A stretch of DNA of 64,000 bases from Bacteroidota bacterium (GTDB taxonomy: Bacteria > Bacteroidota > Bacteroidia > Cytophagales > Cytophagaceae): positions 124,001 through 188,000 of the forward strand of contig JAEYZG010000062.1 of NCBI GenBank assembly GCA_023428135.1. Reading direction: 5' to 3'. This document shows positions 43,231 to 52,640 of the stretch, piece after piece. A model generated the notes under the pieces. It was not told the DNA's origin, searched no databases, and worked only from the letters and a program-made list of their open reading frames with translations. Every line of letters begins with the position of its first letter. Positions within the stretch are counted from its first letter, which is position 1. Position numbers and translations under genes: made by a program.

Positions 43231-43893
43231 ATGAATAAAGATCTTCTAAAGTTTCTAACACAATTAAAGAGAAACAATAACAAGGAGTGGTTTGATAAAA
43301 ACAGAACAACCTATGATGCACTAAGGAAAGATTTTGTAGCTTTTGTGCAACAGGCAATTAATGATATAGCGGACTTTGATGATAAGATAAAAAGTATAGA
43401 AGCAAAAAATACCATATTCAGAATCAACAGAGATATTCGTTTCTCAAAAGATAAAACACCATATAAGAAGAACTTTTCGGCATTTATAAGCATAAAGGGC
43501 AGGAAATCCTTTGGTCCCGGATATTATATCCATATTCAGCCGGGAGACCAGAGCTTTATAGCTGGTGGCGTATATATGCCGGAAAAAGATATGCTTGAAA
43601 AAATACGTCAGGAAATAGACTACAACGGAAAGAACCTTTCAAAAATATTAAGTAAAGCAAGTTTTAAAAATACATTTGGAACTATGGAAGGAGAAAAACT
43701 GATAAGAGCTCCCAAAGGATATGACGAGGAAAACCCACACATTGATCTTCTAAAGTATAAAAGCTTTATAGTATCTAAAGGGATTACTGATAAAGAAATT
43801 GAAGAAGGGAAGTTAAAAGGTTTGATAAAAAAATACAGTAAAGAAATGCTGCCATTTATAGAGTTCCTCTATCCTGCAGTAATTGAAGAATAG
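43231..43893 (+). CDS. DUF2461 family protein
   Basis: The 220-residue product has the family pattern: LKFLTQLKRNNNKEWFDKNRTTYDALRKDF (about 5-34), FRINRDIRFSKDKTPYKKNFSAFIS (about 64-88), then SFGPGYYIHIQPGDQSFIAGGVYMP. DUF2461 is common in Bacteroidota and other bacteria, and its reaction is unknown. There is no signal peptide. It ends next to the convergent gene at 43894 with no intergenic space. Confidence 0.92.
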   Translation: MNKDLLKFLTQLKRNNNKEWFDKNRTTYDALRKDFVAFVQQAINDIADFDDKIKSIEAKNTIFRINRDIRFSKDKTPYKKNFSAFISIKGRKSFGPGYYIHIQPGDQSFIAGGVYMPEKDMLEKIRQEIDYNGKNLSKILSKASFKNTFGTMEGEKLIRAPKGYDEENPHIDLLKYKSFIVSKGITDKEIEEGKLKGLIKKYSKEMLPFIEFLYPAVIEE

Positions 43894-44181
43894 TTAATTC
43901 ATAGACACCGATGGCATAAAACCTGAAGCATGGAAAGCCAATGGAAAAACAGCGTATTTAAAATAGGAATAGAGAGGAAATGTCGACAATATATTTTTAA
44001 TTTCTTCTTCGCTCTTGGCTTTTATATTGACCCACAACCGTGTTCTGTCAAGAGATAACGAATAAGAAAGTACAATACCCTTGCTGACCAGATTATTGAT
44101 ATGATCCTTTTGAAGCGGAACAAGCTTCATAAAGTTCTCATCAAAATTGATGGGAAAGGATATATCAACCAGATATTGCAT
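43894..44181 (-). CDS. muconolactone-isomerase-like small protein
   Basis: The 95-residue product has the ferredoxin-like alpha/beta pattern of the dimeric barrel superfamily: YLVDISFPINFDENFMKLVPLQKDHINNLVSKGIVLSYSLSLDRTRLWVNIKAKSEEEIKNILSTFPLYSYF. It resembles muconolactone delta-isomerase and YCII-type proteins. The active-site residues of the enzyme cannot be confirmed and no degradation genes lie nearby, so the name describes the fold only. Its stop abuts the DUF2461 stop. Confidence 0.6.
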   Translation of the reverse strand: MQYLVDISFPINFDENFMKLVPLQKDHINNLVSKGIVLSYSLSLDRTRLWVNIKAKSEEEIKNILSTFPLYSYFKYAVFPLAFHASGFMPSVSMN

Positions 44182-44268
44182 GTTTTACTTTTTAATATTA
44201 AACGGCAAAGGGTAATAAAATGATAGAGATCTTGATTTTTTTTCAGGAAAAAACCAAAGATACTACAT

Positions 44269-44321
44269 CTAAAAAAACAAAAACTACACAAGTGCAAATA
44301 AATCAACAACTTGTGTAGTTT
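44269..44321 (-). terminator. terminator of the SMP-30-like lipoprotein gene
   Basis: AAACTACACAAG and CTTGTGTAGTTT (44281-44292 with 44310-44321) form a 12-bp perfect stem. On the minus strand it is followed by TTTGTTTTTTT. It lies 21 bp after the gene's stop. Confidence 0.85.
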
Positions 44322-44342
44322 CATATTATATTAATCAACCGT

Positions 44343-45248
44343 TTATTTTTTCAGTTTGTAACCAACCAATTTATTTCTGAAAAAAGTAGGAACCAATAAA
44401 AGATCTTCAGAAGGAACAAATTCTATATCAGCAGTATTTACTTTCTGTTCTTTTGAATCAATCAGCTTTTGTGATTTTCCATCAGAAATATAATAAATAC
44501 CGCCTTCCCAGTCAGAAACAATAAAATCATTTCCGGTACCAACATATTCTACACCATCGCCCATACCAATACCTGTAGCCAATACAGTATCTTTTTTAGT
44601 ATTCATGTTGATAGCTTTAAAATCGCTGCTTCCCATGGATGCTAGATATAATGTGCTATCTTTAATAAAGATACCGTTTGGTTTATTCAGATTTTGGTCA
44701 GTGAATAATGAAACCTTACCATTTTCCAGTTTGTGTATTTTATTGGTCTCACTGTCTGAGAAATAAACAACACCCTGAGGAGTAACGAATACATCATTTA
44801 AGAATTTTGCGCCAGGAACGGCATATGTCTTTACAATTTTACCTTTGTCAGTATCAATTTCAACCAGCTTATTAATGTCAGTAACATAAAGGATGTTTTT
44901 ATTAAGACCAAGTCCTTTAGGGGCGCTAAGCCCTTTTACCCACTCCAGGTTTTCGATTTTTCCGTCAAGACTTACTTTAGAGATAAAACCATTATTATCA
45001 GCTGCAGTAGGATCACCGTTAACATTAGAAACGTACAATATTTTTTTACCTTCATCAAAAATTACAGATTCAGGAGTTTTCAAAGTGGTATCAGAAGACC
45101 AAATCTCTTCTAGTACAACTTTAGGTTTCTGATCTTCTACAACTGTGACGGTGTCTACATCGTGGCTCGCCGGTTCCTGCTTCTTGCTTTCACATGAAAT
45201 GAGGAGTACAAGTAAAAAGTTCAAAAAAAGTAAACTGATCTTTTTCAT
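44343..45248 (-). CDS. SMP-30/gluconolactonase-like lipoprotein
   Basis: The 301-residue product has a lipoprotein signal peptide with lipobox LLISC (Cys19) and an acidic spacer (about 22-45). A six-bladed propeller follows with repeats of the type SAPKGLGLNKNILYVTDINKLVEID, FLNDVFVTPQGVVYFSDSETNKIHKL and KPNGIFIKDSTLYLASMG. This is the SMP-30/gluconolactonase/LRE family. The lipid anchor suggests an outer or inner membrane location. A calcium-dependent lactonase or a binding protein is possible. Confidence 0.85.
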   Translation of the reverse strand: MKKISLLFLNFLLVLLISCESKKQEPASHDVDTVTVVEDQKPKVVLEEIWSSDTTLKTPESVIFDEGKKILYVSNVNGDPTAADNNGFISKVSLDGKIENLEWVKGLSAPKGLGLNKNILYVTDINKLVEIDTDKGKIVKTYAVPGAKFLNDVFVTPQGVVYFSDSETNKIHKLENGKVSLFTDQNLNKPNGIFIKDSTLYLASMGSSDFKAINMNTKKDTVLATGIGMGDGVEYVGTGNDFIVSDWEGGIYYISDGKSQKLIDSKEQKVNTADIEFVPSEDLLLVPTFFRNKLVGYKLKK

Positions 45249-45806
45249 AATAACGAATTTTTCAAATGGTTTTATAATAGATGATAATTTTAAAACTTAA
45301 TGGAGCTGCCACGAAGGGTTTTGCATAACTTCTAATTGGAGAATTTGTTTTCGCCAAAAGTTGAAATAATACTTTTTTACCAATACACTTCGTTACAGAA
45401 ATAGAAAATAATACACTAATTTATATACAGGAAAGTGATAATTGCAAGATGAGCCATCAATGTTTAAACTGCCCCAAAATTTCGATCCAATAACATATTG
45501 AATAGCTTTCGTAAAAGCAATGTAAAGAAAAGTTTACAGGTAATTTTCCTGATTAAAAATGCGAAAAAAGCTATTTACAATCAGGTAAAATAAATTTACT
45601 GACTATCAGTAACTTACCACAAACTCAATTCTAATTTTTCCTTTACTTTATTAATTTCTTACATTTAAGGTAATTTTATTAATAAGTTGATTGTTAAAGC
45701 ATATTTAAACATAATTTTTACAACAGGTGATTATTTAAAATTTATTTTATTTCCAAAGTAGCCTTCTTAGATATTTGATTCGTAAAAACATCCGATTAAA
45801 ATTATT
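45249..45806. other. divergent intergenic region with a palindrome
   Basis: No gene is supported in these 558 bp. TTACTGA at 45596-45602 and TCAGTAA at 45606-45612 form a perfect 7-bp inverted repeat with a CTA spacer, about 195 bp before the flavoprotein start. It may be an operator for the flavoprotein operon. I see no exact TAnnTTTG box. Confidence 0.4.
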
Positions 45807-47045
45807 ATGAGTTCTGAAAAAGTTGACGTACTGGTAATAGGAGCAGGTCCTTCCGGCGCCGTGGCCGCATCTATTATCCATAAGCATGGATTAAAAGTTA
45901 AAGTTGTTGAGAAACTGAAATTTCCTCGTTTTGTAATCGGAGAAAGCCTGCTTCCGAGATGTATGGAGGCCCTTGAAGAAGCTGAATTACTTGAAGCAGT
46001 GAAGGCAAAAGGGTTTCAGCAAAAGTCTGGAGCTAAATTCGTGAAAGACGGAAAAATTTGTGATTTTAACTTCTCAAACCAATTTACCCAAGGATGGACC
46101 TGGACCTGGCAAGTACCAAGAGCTGATTTTGACAAAACACTTACGGATGAAATGGAGCGTAAAGGTATACCGGTTTTGTTTGAAACAGGTGTTACTGATA
46201 TAAAATTTAACGGCAGCGACAGTATTACTACAATTGAAGATAAGGACGGAAAAACAAGTACTATAGAGGCCAGATTTATAGTAGATGCAAGTGGATATGG
46301 AAGAGTAATTCCTAAATTATTCAATTTGGACCAACCATCAAACCTTCCGGCCAGAAGAACCTTGTTTGCGCACACTGTAGACGTAAACAGATTTGTAGAT
46401 GAGGAACCAAACAGAATTACTATTGTCTCTCATGAACCGGGAGTATGGATCTGGATCATCCCATTCTCGAATGGCAATACATCGGTTGGCTTTGTGGGTG
46501 ACACACAATTCTTTGACAGGTTTACAGGGACGCCCGAAGAACGCTTCAGAGCGATGATCAAAACTCAGCCACACACACAGAGAAGGTTTGACGGAGTTGA
46601 TTTTGTATTCGAGCCAAGAACTCTGGAAGGCTGGTCTGTAACTACCAATAAATTCTATGGAGACGGGTTTGTACTTACAGGAAATGTTACGGAGTTCCTT
46701 GATCCTATTTTCTCTTCAGGAGTAACACTTGCAACTGTTTCAGGTGCAACTGCAGCAAACCTGGTAGTAAAAAAACTTAAAGGCCAAAATGTCGACTGGG
46801 AAAAAGAATTTATGGAGCCAACTATGCAGGGGGTTAATACATTCAGAAGTTATGTAATGGGCTGGTACGATGGAACCCTTCAGGACATTTTCTTTGCCCC
46901 TAAACCTGATGACGAAATTAAAAAGCAGATATGCTCAGTGCTTGCAGGTTATGTATGGGATTTAAATAATCCTTTCGTGAAAAAACACGACAGGGTAATA
47001 AAGAATCTTTCGCATCTTATCCGATTAGAAGAAGGAGCGAATTAA
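45807..47045 (+). CDS. flavin-dependent halogenase-like FAD oxidoreductase
   Basis: The 412-residue product has the FAD-binding GAGPSGAVAASIIHKHG (12-28), the conserved KLKFPRFVIGESLLP (37-50) and the halogenase-type tryptophan motif WIWIIP (214-219), preceded by TWTWQVPR (98-105). The mix matches the halogenase/geranylgeranyl-reductase-like family, which includes chlorinating enzymes of phenolic pigments. Halogenation is therefore possible but not proven. It is followed within 3-48 bp by an outer-membrane DUF5686 protein, which suggests one transcript. No carrier protein or polyketide gene is beside it. Confidence 0.82.
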   Translation: MSSEKVDVLVIGAGPSGAVAASIIHKHGLKVKVVEKLKFPRFVIGESLLPRCMEALEEAELLEAVKAKGFQQKSGAKFVKDGKICDFNFSNQFTQGWTWTWQVPRADFDKTLTDEMERKGIPVLFETGVTDIKFNGSDSITTIEDKDGKTSTIEARFIVDASGYGRVIPKLFNLDQPSNLPARRTLFAHTVDVNRFVDEEPNRITIVSHEPGVWIWIIPFSNGNTSVGFVGDTQFFDRFTGTPEERFRAMIKTQPHTQRRFDGVDFVFEPRTLEGWSVTTNKFYGDGFVLTGNVTEFLDPIFSSGVTLATVSGATAANLVVKKLKGQNVDWEKEFMEPTMQGVNTFRSYVMGWYDGTLQDIFFAPKPDDEIKKQICSVLAGYVWDLNNPFVKKHDRVIKNLSHLIRLEEGAN

Positions 47046-47093
47046 CCTTTGAAACAGATCATTTCATTAAGTTATATATTTGAAAGTCAGAAG

Positions 47094-49559
47094 ATGCAAC
47101 TCTGTTCTAGGGTTGCATTTTTTATTTTACTCATTTCATTTTTAATAAATCCGGCTTATTCCCAGCTTACAAGAGTCACAGGTAAGGTAATTGATGCCCA
47201 AAGTAAAGAACTTATTCCTTTCGCAAGTATTTACTTTTCCGATAAATCAAAAGGAACTGTTTCTGATTTTGAAGGAAATTTCATAATTGAAACATCCACA
47301 GGGCCAGATAGCCTTATTGTCACAAGTGTAGGATATTCAGTAAAGAAACTCGCAATTCAAAAATATCAGGTACAGCAAATCAATATCCTTCTGGAAGAAG
47401 AAGTTGGCAGCCTCAATGAAATTACAGTTTCTGTCACTGAAAATCCGGCATACAGAATTATAAGGAATGTTATCTCCAACAAAAAAAACTTCAGAAGAGA
47501 GACCATTAAAAGCTATTCCTATGAATCCTACAACAAGTCTAAGATCGGTTTAAGGGAACTTGATGAAGATCTGAAGAAACAATTCTATCTTAAGCCCTTT
47601 GCTTTCTTTTTTGAAAACATGGATACTACTGATGGCAAGCCCTATCTTCCTGTAATGCTTCTCGAAACGGTATCGGATAATTTTTATCAGAAAGATGGCA
47701 ATAAACAAAAAGAAATCATAAAAGCGACAAGGCTTTCCGGAATGAAAAATGAAAGTATTGGAAAACTATTCTCCAATCTTGCATTGAATGTGTATGTCTA
47801 TGATGATTTCTTACTGATGTTTAACAAAAATTTTATTAGCCCTGTAAGCTCATCATGTTTTCGTCACTACGATTATGAACTGCTTGACAGCGGATATGTA
47901 GATAATAACTGGTGTTATAAAGTACGCTACTTCCCTTCCAGAAAGCAGGAACTGACATTATCAGGAATCATGTGGGTAAGGGATTCTACATTTACCATTA
48001 AAGAAATAGATGCTAAAGCTGGCCAGGAAATTAACCTCAACTTTGTTACTTCCTTTGGCCTGAGGCAAACCTATATGGATGTAGAAAGTAAATCCCTCAC
48101 TGCTGAAGAGCAGCTTTATATTTATGGTGAAGTTCTCGTCCCGCATTCAGGAAAGACTCAAAAGTTTTTTGCATCAAGAAGTACATCGAACAAAAATTTT
48201 AATCTGAACCCATCTTTCACCAATAGTTTTTTTGACGACAAAGCAACTACGATTGTAGAGAAGGAAGCAGGAGAAAAAGATAATTCTTACTGGGAATCTG
48301 TAAGGCATGATACACTTTCAAATTCTGAACAGGCCTTATACCACCTGACCGATTCCCTTAAGAACACCAAAGCCTTTAAGAGGTACCTGGTTTTGTTTAA
48401 AGGATATATACCGGTAAAAAAAATTGAGTTTGGCCCTATCTATAAAGTCTATTCATACAACCCCGTTGAAGGTAATAAATTTAGGCTGGGGTTCAGAACT
48501 AATCCCAAACTCAGCAGGAGAATTTTGCTGGATGGTTATGGAGCTTATGGTCTTAGAGATGAAAAGATAAAATACGGAGCGGGTATTACTTATTTCAGAA
48601 AAAAAGATCCCGATGAGATAATAAGTTTTAGAGTTAAACATGATATAGAACAGCTAGGCTTTAGTCAGGTTACTTTTATGCGGCCGGACAATCTGTTGAA
48701 CGCATTGTTTAAAATTTCAGCTCAAAACAGACTAAACTTTATCGATGAATACAAATTGTATTATGAAAAATTCTGGACCCAACACCTGTCCAATAAATTA
48801 CAGATAAGGAATGCTACAATCAGGCCTGTAGGTAAACTTGAATACAATAAAGAAACTCCTGGAACGAACGATACTGTTAATGTATCGTCAATTACTACAA
48901 CGGAAGTTTCTATTTACACTCATTATGCATATAAGGAAAAATTTCTCAGAGGTGATTATAGGAGAATCAGTCTTGGCACTCCATATCCTGTCTTTGATGC
49001 GGCAGTTGTATTAGGTATAAAAAATTTATTGGGAAGCAATTATAGTTATCAGAAAATTGCTTTGAGTGTAAGACAAAGGCTGAGGATTAAAAATATCGGA
49101 TATACCAGGTACCGTGCTGAAGCCGGAAAGATTTTCGGAACACTGCCCTACCCCTTGCTGGAGCTGCATAACGGGAACCAGACGATCTTCTATGACGATT
49201 ATATCTTTAATTCAATGCGATTCTTTGAGTTTGTAAGTGATCAGTATGTAAACGTTCAGCTTTCACATCACTTTGATGGATATTTCTTCAATAAAATTCC
49301 ATTAATAAGAAAACTAAAATGGAGAGAGGTTATTTCCTTTAAAGGAGTAATGGGATCCTTATCTGATAAGAATAAAGCTCAAATGGTATTGCTTCCTGAG
49401 ATGTATAGCCTCGCTAAAGAACCTTTTCTCGAAGCTGGTGTAGGAATAGAGAATATTTTCAGGGTGATCAGACTAGATGGCATCTGGAGGCTCAACTACC
49501 ATGACCACCCTGGGACAGAGAAGTTTTATATAAAACTTAGTGTCCATATTGATTTTTAA
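47094..49559 (+). CDS. DUF5686 outer-membrane protein with carboxypeptidase-like regulatory domain
   Basis: The product begins best at the ATG at 47094, which gives a signal peptide (MQLCSRVAFFILLISFLINP) directly before the mature protein. A TTG at 47049 would add 15 poorly explained residues. Residues of about 25-110 are the carboxypeptidase-like regulatory (CarboxypepD_reg-like) domain (TRVTGKVIDAQSKELIPFASIYFSD). The rest, about 820 residues in all, is the DUF5686 outer-membrane barrel family, ending in aromatic strands (FYIKLSVHIDF). It may be an outer-membrane transport or biogenesis protein. It follows the halogenase-like gene by at most 48 bp. Confidence 0.85.
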   Translation: MQLCSRVAFFILLISFLINPAYSQLTRVTGKVIDAQSKELIPFASIYFSDKSKGTVSDFEGNFIIETSTGPDSLIVTSVGYSVKKLAIQKYQVQQINILLEEEVGSLNEITVSVTENPAYRIIRNVISNKKNFRRETIKSYSYESYNKSKIGLRELDEDLKKQFYLKPFAFFFENMDTTDGKPYLPVMLLETVSDNFYQKDGNKQKEIIKATRLSGMKNESIGKLFSNLALNVYVYDDFLLMFNKNFISPVSSSCFRHYDYELLDSGYVDNNWCYKVRYFPSRKQELTLSGIMWVRDSTFTIKEIDAKAGQEINLNFVTSFGLRQTYMDVESKSLTAEEQLYIYGEVLVPHSGKTQKFFASRSTSNKNFNLNPSFTNSFFDDKATTIVEKEAGEKDNSYWESVRHDTLSNSEQALYHLTDSLKNTKAFKRYLVLFKGYIPVKKIEFGPIYKVYSYNPVEGNKFRLGFRTNPKLSRRILLDGYGAYGLRDEKIKYGAGITYFRKKDPDEIISFRVKHDIEQLGFSQVTFMRPDNLLNALFKISAQNRLNFIDEYKLYYEKFWTQHLSNKLQIRNATIRPVGKLEYNKETPGTNDTVNVSSITTTEVSIYTHYAYKEKFLRGDYRRISLGTPYPVFDAAVVLGIKNLLGSNYSYQKIALSVRQRLRIKNIGYTRYRAEAGKIFGTLPYPLLELHNGNQTIFYDDYIFNSMRFFEFVSDQYVNVQLSHHFDGYFFNKIPLIRKLKWREVISFKGVMGSLSDKNKAQMVLLPEMYSLAKEPFLEAGVGIENIFRVIRLDGIWRLNYHDHPGTEKFYIKLSVHIDF

Positions 49560-49567
49560 AAAAAAGC

Positions 49568-50200
49568 TTACTTTTTGCCTTTTTTAATTTTTTTAAACTC
49601 TTTACCACTTACTTCCATCACATTAAAAATAACCCTGCCCCAATAGTTTTTTATACCAAATCCACCCGGTTTACCTCCATAAAGATTTGTGGTTATCACC
49701 TTTTTGGTCGCAAGATCAAAGAATGTTACATAAATATTTCCCTGTTCTTCTATCTTATTGAAATTATCTACAATAAAAACCAATCCCAGACCTTTTTTTC
49801 CTGATATATGATAACTATTTATCATTTTCTGTATTTTTTCTGGTGAAAGGTTATTTGGTTTCGATTGGTCAAAAATGGCGTCAATATCAGCAGCTGCATT
49901 ATTTTTTTTAACCAGATCCAAGTCAAATATAACTTCATCAAATCCATAAAACTTCTTTATGTTATATTTATCAGGCTCATTGATAATAAGGTTGTTCCAT
50001 GCAGGAAAATACTTTGCCTGTATTTCCTGACTGCTCTTAGTTCCAGCTTCTGAGAATTGACTAAATTCACCTATAAATTTAGAATGAGAAAAATCAACTC
50101 CATACCACACGACTTCTCCGGATTGAAGTAAATTATCCTGAGCCAATGCAGTAAAAATTACCGAACATATTGCTAACAAAAGTGTAAATGACTTTTTCAT
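49568..50200 (-). CDS. secreted protein of unknown function
   Basis: The 210-residue product has a signal peptide (about 1-20, ending ALAQ) and a soluble domain with the segments VVWYGVDFSHSKFIGEFSQF, NLSPEKIQKMINSYHISGKKGLGLVFIVDNF and YVTFFDLATKKVITTNLYGGKPGGFGIKNYWGR. Its end is Lys-rich. I know of similar Bacteroidota proteins without a function and do not recognise a domain. It is convergent to the DUF5686 gene with 8 bp between the stops. Confidence 0.65.
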   Translation of the reverse strand: MKKSFTLLLAICSVIFTALAQDNLLQSGEVVWYGVDFSHSKFIGEFSQFSEAGTKSSQEIQAKYFPAWNNLIINEPDKYNIKKFYGFDEVIFDLDLVKKNNAAADIDAIFDQSKPNNLSPEKIQKMINSYHISGKKGLGLVFIVDNFNKIEEQGNIYVTFFDLATKKVITTNLYGGKPGGFGIKNYWGRVIFNVMEVSGKEFKKIKKGKK

Positions 50201-50287
50201 GGTTTATCTAAAATCAAAATTTGAAATAAAATTGTTTATACAGTTTTAAAATAAACTAATTTCAAAAAAACAAGCAAATCAGGATCG

Positions 50288-51322
50288 ATGAAACCGCAAA
50301 ATCTAATAAACGCAATTTTTATATTTACATTCACCATCCTTCCCTATACTTCCTTTTCCCAGACATTTTTCCCTTATGATAATTATAACGGTACAAATCT
50401 TAAATGGGCTGAAGACTTGCAGTATAAGAACTCAGACACCTCCATTATCATGATAACGGTAAGAAATAAAATTGGAGGCAGTCCAAAGTTTTTTTCTGAC
50501 AAATCAATTTGCTCAGATCAATATACTACTTTAATCTGCCTTTGGAAAAACCCTGACTGGTATATCATGGAAGTGGCTTCTTTGGAGGTTGCCTTACAAA
50601 AATCGGGTTGTACAAAAGAAGTAGTAACCTTTGTTCATGGAGATGGAAAGGATTTTCCATTAGCTATCAACAGAGCTACAGATATAAGACTTCTTTTCGA
50701 TATACCTGTAATTGCCTTTGATGTTCCTAGTCTTCTGCCTGAAAGTAATAAGATCAGAAACTTTTACAATTCTAAACGCAACTATAAAGAATCTGTTGAT
50801 CTGTTTGCTACTTACTTAAGGGCCTTAGGCAAAATAAAAGAGAATCAACCCAACCTGAACTTTGTACTACATATGCACAGTCTTGGCAACTATGTTTATA
50901 TGGAATCTCTGAAGCAAAATCGATTAAATGATTGCCCGGTAGTATTTGAGACGATTCTAATGAATGCTGCAGCTGTAAAGCAAAAGCGTCATAGGCGGTG
51001 GCTGGAAAAAAGTAATATTCAGAAAAACATTTATATAACCTATAACAAAAAGGATCATACATTAAATGGAGCCCATCTCATCACATTCAGAAAGCAGTTG
51101 GGAGAACGATTGAAGAAGCCATTAGCAGGTAATGCCCAGTACATAAACTTTCAAAACATCGCTAATAAAGAGCATAACTATTACCGTAATACCGGCCTAT
51201 TCAAGAGTTATCCAAATATAAAGCAGTTTTATATGGACATTCTTCACGGAGAACTTATACCGCTTGAAGATAAATCCAGATTTTCTCAAAGGAATGATGG
51301 CAAAGGCTTTGATATCCGATGA
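50288..51322 (+). CDS. secreted alpha/beta hydrolase-fold protein (DUF900-like)
   Basis: The 344-residue product has a signal peptide (about 1-24, ending SFSQ) and a hydrolase fold. FVHGDGKDF (115-123) is the oxyanion strand, and the nucleophile elbow is HMHSLGN with Ser198, where His replaces the usual Gly before the Ser pocket. The Lys/His-rich end (KEHNYYRNTGLF) may supply the catalytic His. It resembles DUF900-type serine hydrolases, probably esterases in the periplasm. Its stop touches the convergent PaaK gene. Confidence 0.72.
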   Translation: MKPQNLINAIFIFTFTILPYTSFSQTFFPYDNYNGTNLKWAEDLQYKNSDTSIIMITVRNKIGGSPKFFSDKSICSDQYTTLICLWKNPDWYIMEVASLEVALQKSGCTKEVVTFVHGDGKDFPLAINRATDIRLLFDIPVIAFDVPSLLPESNKIRNFYNSKRNYKESVDLFATYLRALGKIKENQPNLNFVLHMHSLGNYVYMESLKQNRLNDCPVVFETILMNAAAVKQKRHRRWLEKSNIQKNIYITYNKKDHTLNGAHLITFRKQLGERLKKPLAGNAQYINFQNIANKEHNYYRNTGLFKSYPNIKQFYMDILHGELIPLEDKSRFSQRNDGKGFDIR

Positions 51323-52627
51323 TCAGGATAATACGCTATTTCGTTTATCAAAAAATTTAATAGCCTTCCTGCTTATTTCAGGGAACTGCAAAGCCTGTAT
51401 CACCTTAGGATCTTCAAATCTAACCATTGGCGCCACTCTCAGCTTTGCCCTGAAATGATCTTTAATTTCCTTTTCAAAACTTTCCATTACTTCCGCACAT
51501 CCTATTCTGATTAAGATTTCATCTGTACCTATATCATTGGTAAAAACTTCAATAATATAGTTTTTAACCAAAGGCATTGTATCAAGTATATCATACAAAG
51601 CGGGAGGATACAAACTTGTTCCTTTGTATTTGATCATTTGATTTTTACGACCCAATATTGGTCCAAGACGCATGCTGGTTCTTCCGCATTCACATTGCTC
51701 ATAGTTGGCAATACAAATATCACCAGTCTTAAACCTTAACAAAGGCATGCCTTCCACACCCAGTGTTGTAATGGTTACTTCACCTGGATTACCTTTTTCA
51801 ACAGGACAATTATTATCATCTAAAAATTCAACAATAATTAATTCAGGATGGTGATGCCCTCCTTGAGATGCTCCGCATTCGGTAAAGGCGGTGACCATTT
51901 CTGTAGAAGCATAAGTAGAATATAATTTAATTCCCCACTTATCCTGTATTTTCTGGCCCAATGTATTAAGCGAAAAATCAGGATTTCTAACAGATTCTCC
52001 AATACAAATAGCCTTTTGTACAGAACTGGATTTATAGTCTATATTGTTAGCCTCAGCATATTCAATCAATTTGATAATGAAAGACGGGACAGCAACCAGC
52101 ACGGTAGGGTTTATTCTCTGTATAGTATCCCATTGAAGTTCCGGTATACCTGATCCCACTCTTACAAGTCCTGCACCAAGTTTTCTTGCACCCAGAAAAT
52201 AGGCGAGACCAGCCATAAATCTCCTGTCTATGGTAGTCGTAAGCTGAAAGATATCATCAGGACCACATTCTGCACACAAGAAAGAAATGGCTTCATTATA
52301 GCCAAGACGATCCAGATCGCCATCGGTAAGAGCAAAAGTTACAGGATCCCCTAGTGTTCCGGAAGTAGTAACATAGTCAACTATTTTATTTTTGGGAACA
52401 CATAAAAAGTCAAAATTTCTGGAGTAAAGATCATATTTGGACGATACTGGAACTTTGGTAAGATCTTCCAAAGTTTTGATATCAGATCTTTGAATATTAT
52501 TTTTTTCAAACAGCTCTTTATAAAATGGAGAAAAAGTTAGAAGATAATCTAATAACTCTCCCAACTTTTTTTCCTGAAATCTTTTAACCTGCTCTTTATC
52601 CTTAAATTCTATTTCGGGGGCCTGCAT
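51323..52627 (-). CDS. phenylacetate-CoA ligase-like adenylate-forming enzyme
   Basis: The 434-residue product is an AMP-binding enzyme of the PaaK branch: the P-loop TTSGTLGDP, STYASTEMVTAFTECG, LLRFKTGDICI and a C-terminal lid domain with GRKNQMIKYKGTSLYPPALYDIL. It probably activates an aryl or acyl carboxylate to an adenylate and a CoA thioester. A zinc-like cluster CECGRTS is present, as in other PaaK proteins. It is cotranscribed with a secreted protein and a C45 Ntn-hydrolase, so an aryl-lipid or pigment-related role is possible, but the substrate is not known. Confidence 0.82.
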   Translation of the reverse strand: MQAPEIEFKDKEQVKRFQEKKLGELLDYLLTFSPFYKELFEKNNIQRSDIKTLEDLTKVPVSSKYDLYSRNFDFLCVPKNKIVDYVTTSGTLGDPVTFALTDGDLDRLGYNEAISFLCAECGPDDIFQLTTTIDRRFMAGLAYFLGARKLGAGLVRVGSGIPELQWDTIQRINPTVLVAVPSFIIKLIEYAEANNIDYKSSSVQKAICIGESVRNPDFSLNTLGQKIQDKWGIKLYSTYASTEMVTAFTECGASQGGHHHPELIIVEFLDDNNCPVEKGNPGEVTITTLGVEGMPLLRFKTGDICIANYEQCECGRTSMRLGPILGRKNQMIKYKGTSLYPPALYDILDTMPLVKNYIIEVFTNDIGTDEILIRIGCAEVMESFEKEIKDHFRAKLRVAPMVRFEDPKVIQALQFPEISRKAIKFFDKRNSVLS

Positions 52628-52640
52628 CTGAATCGGTTAA

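Noticed and set aside
47049..47093. TTG start 15 codons upstream of the DUF5686 protein
   Set aside because: The added residues break the signal-peptide layout. The ATG at 47094 gives a normal one.
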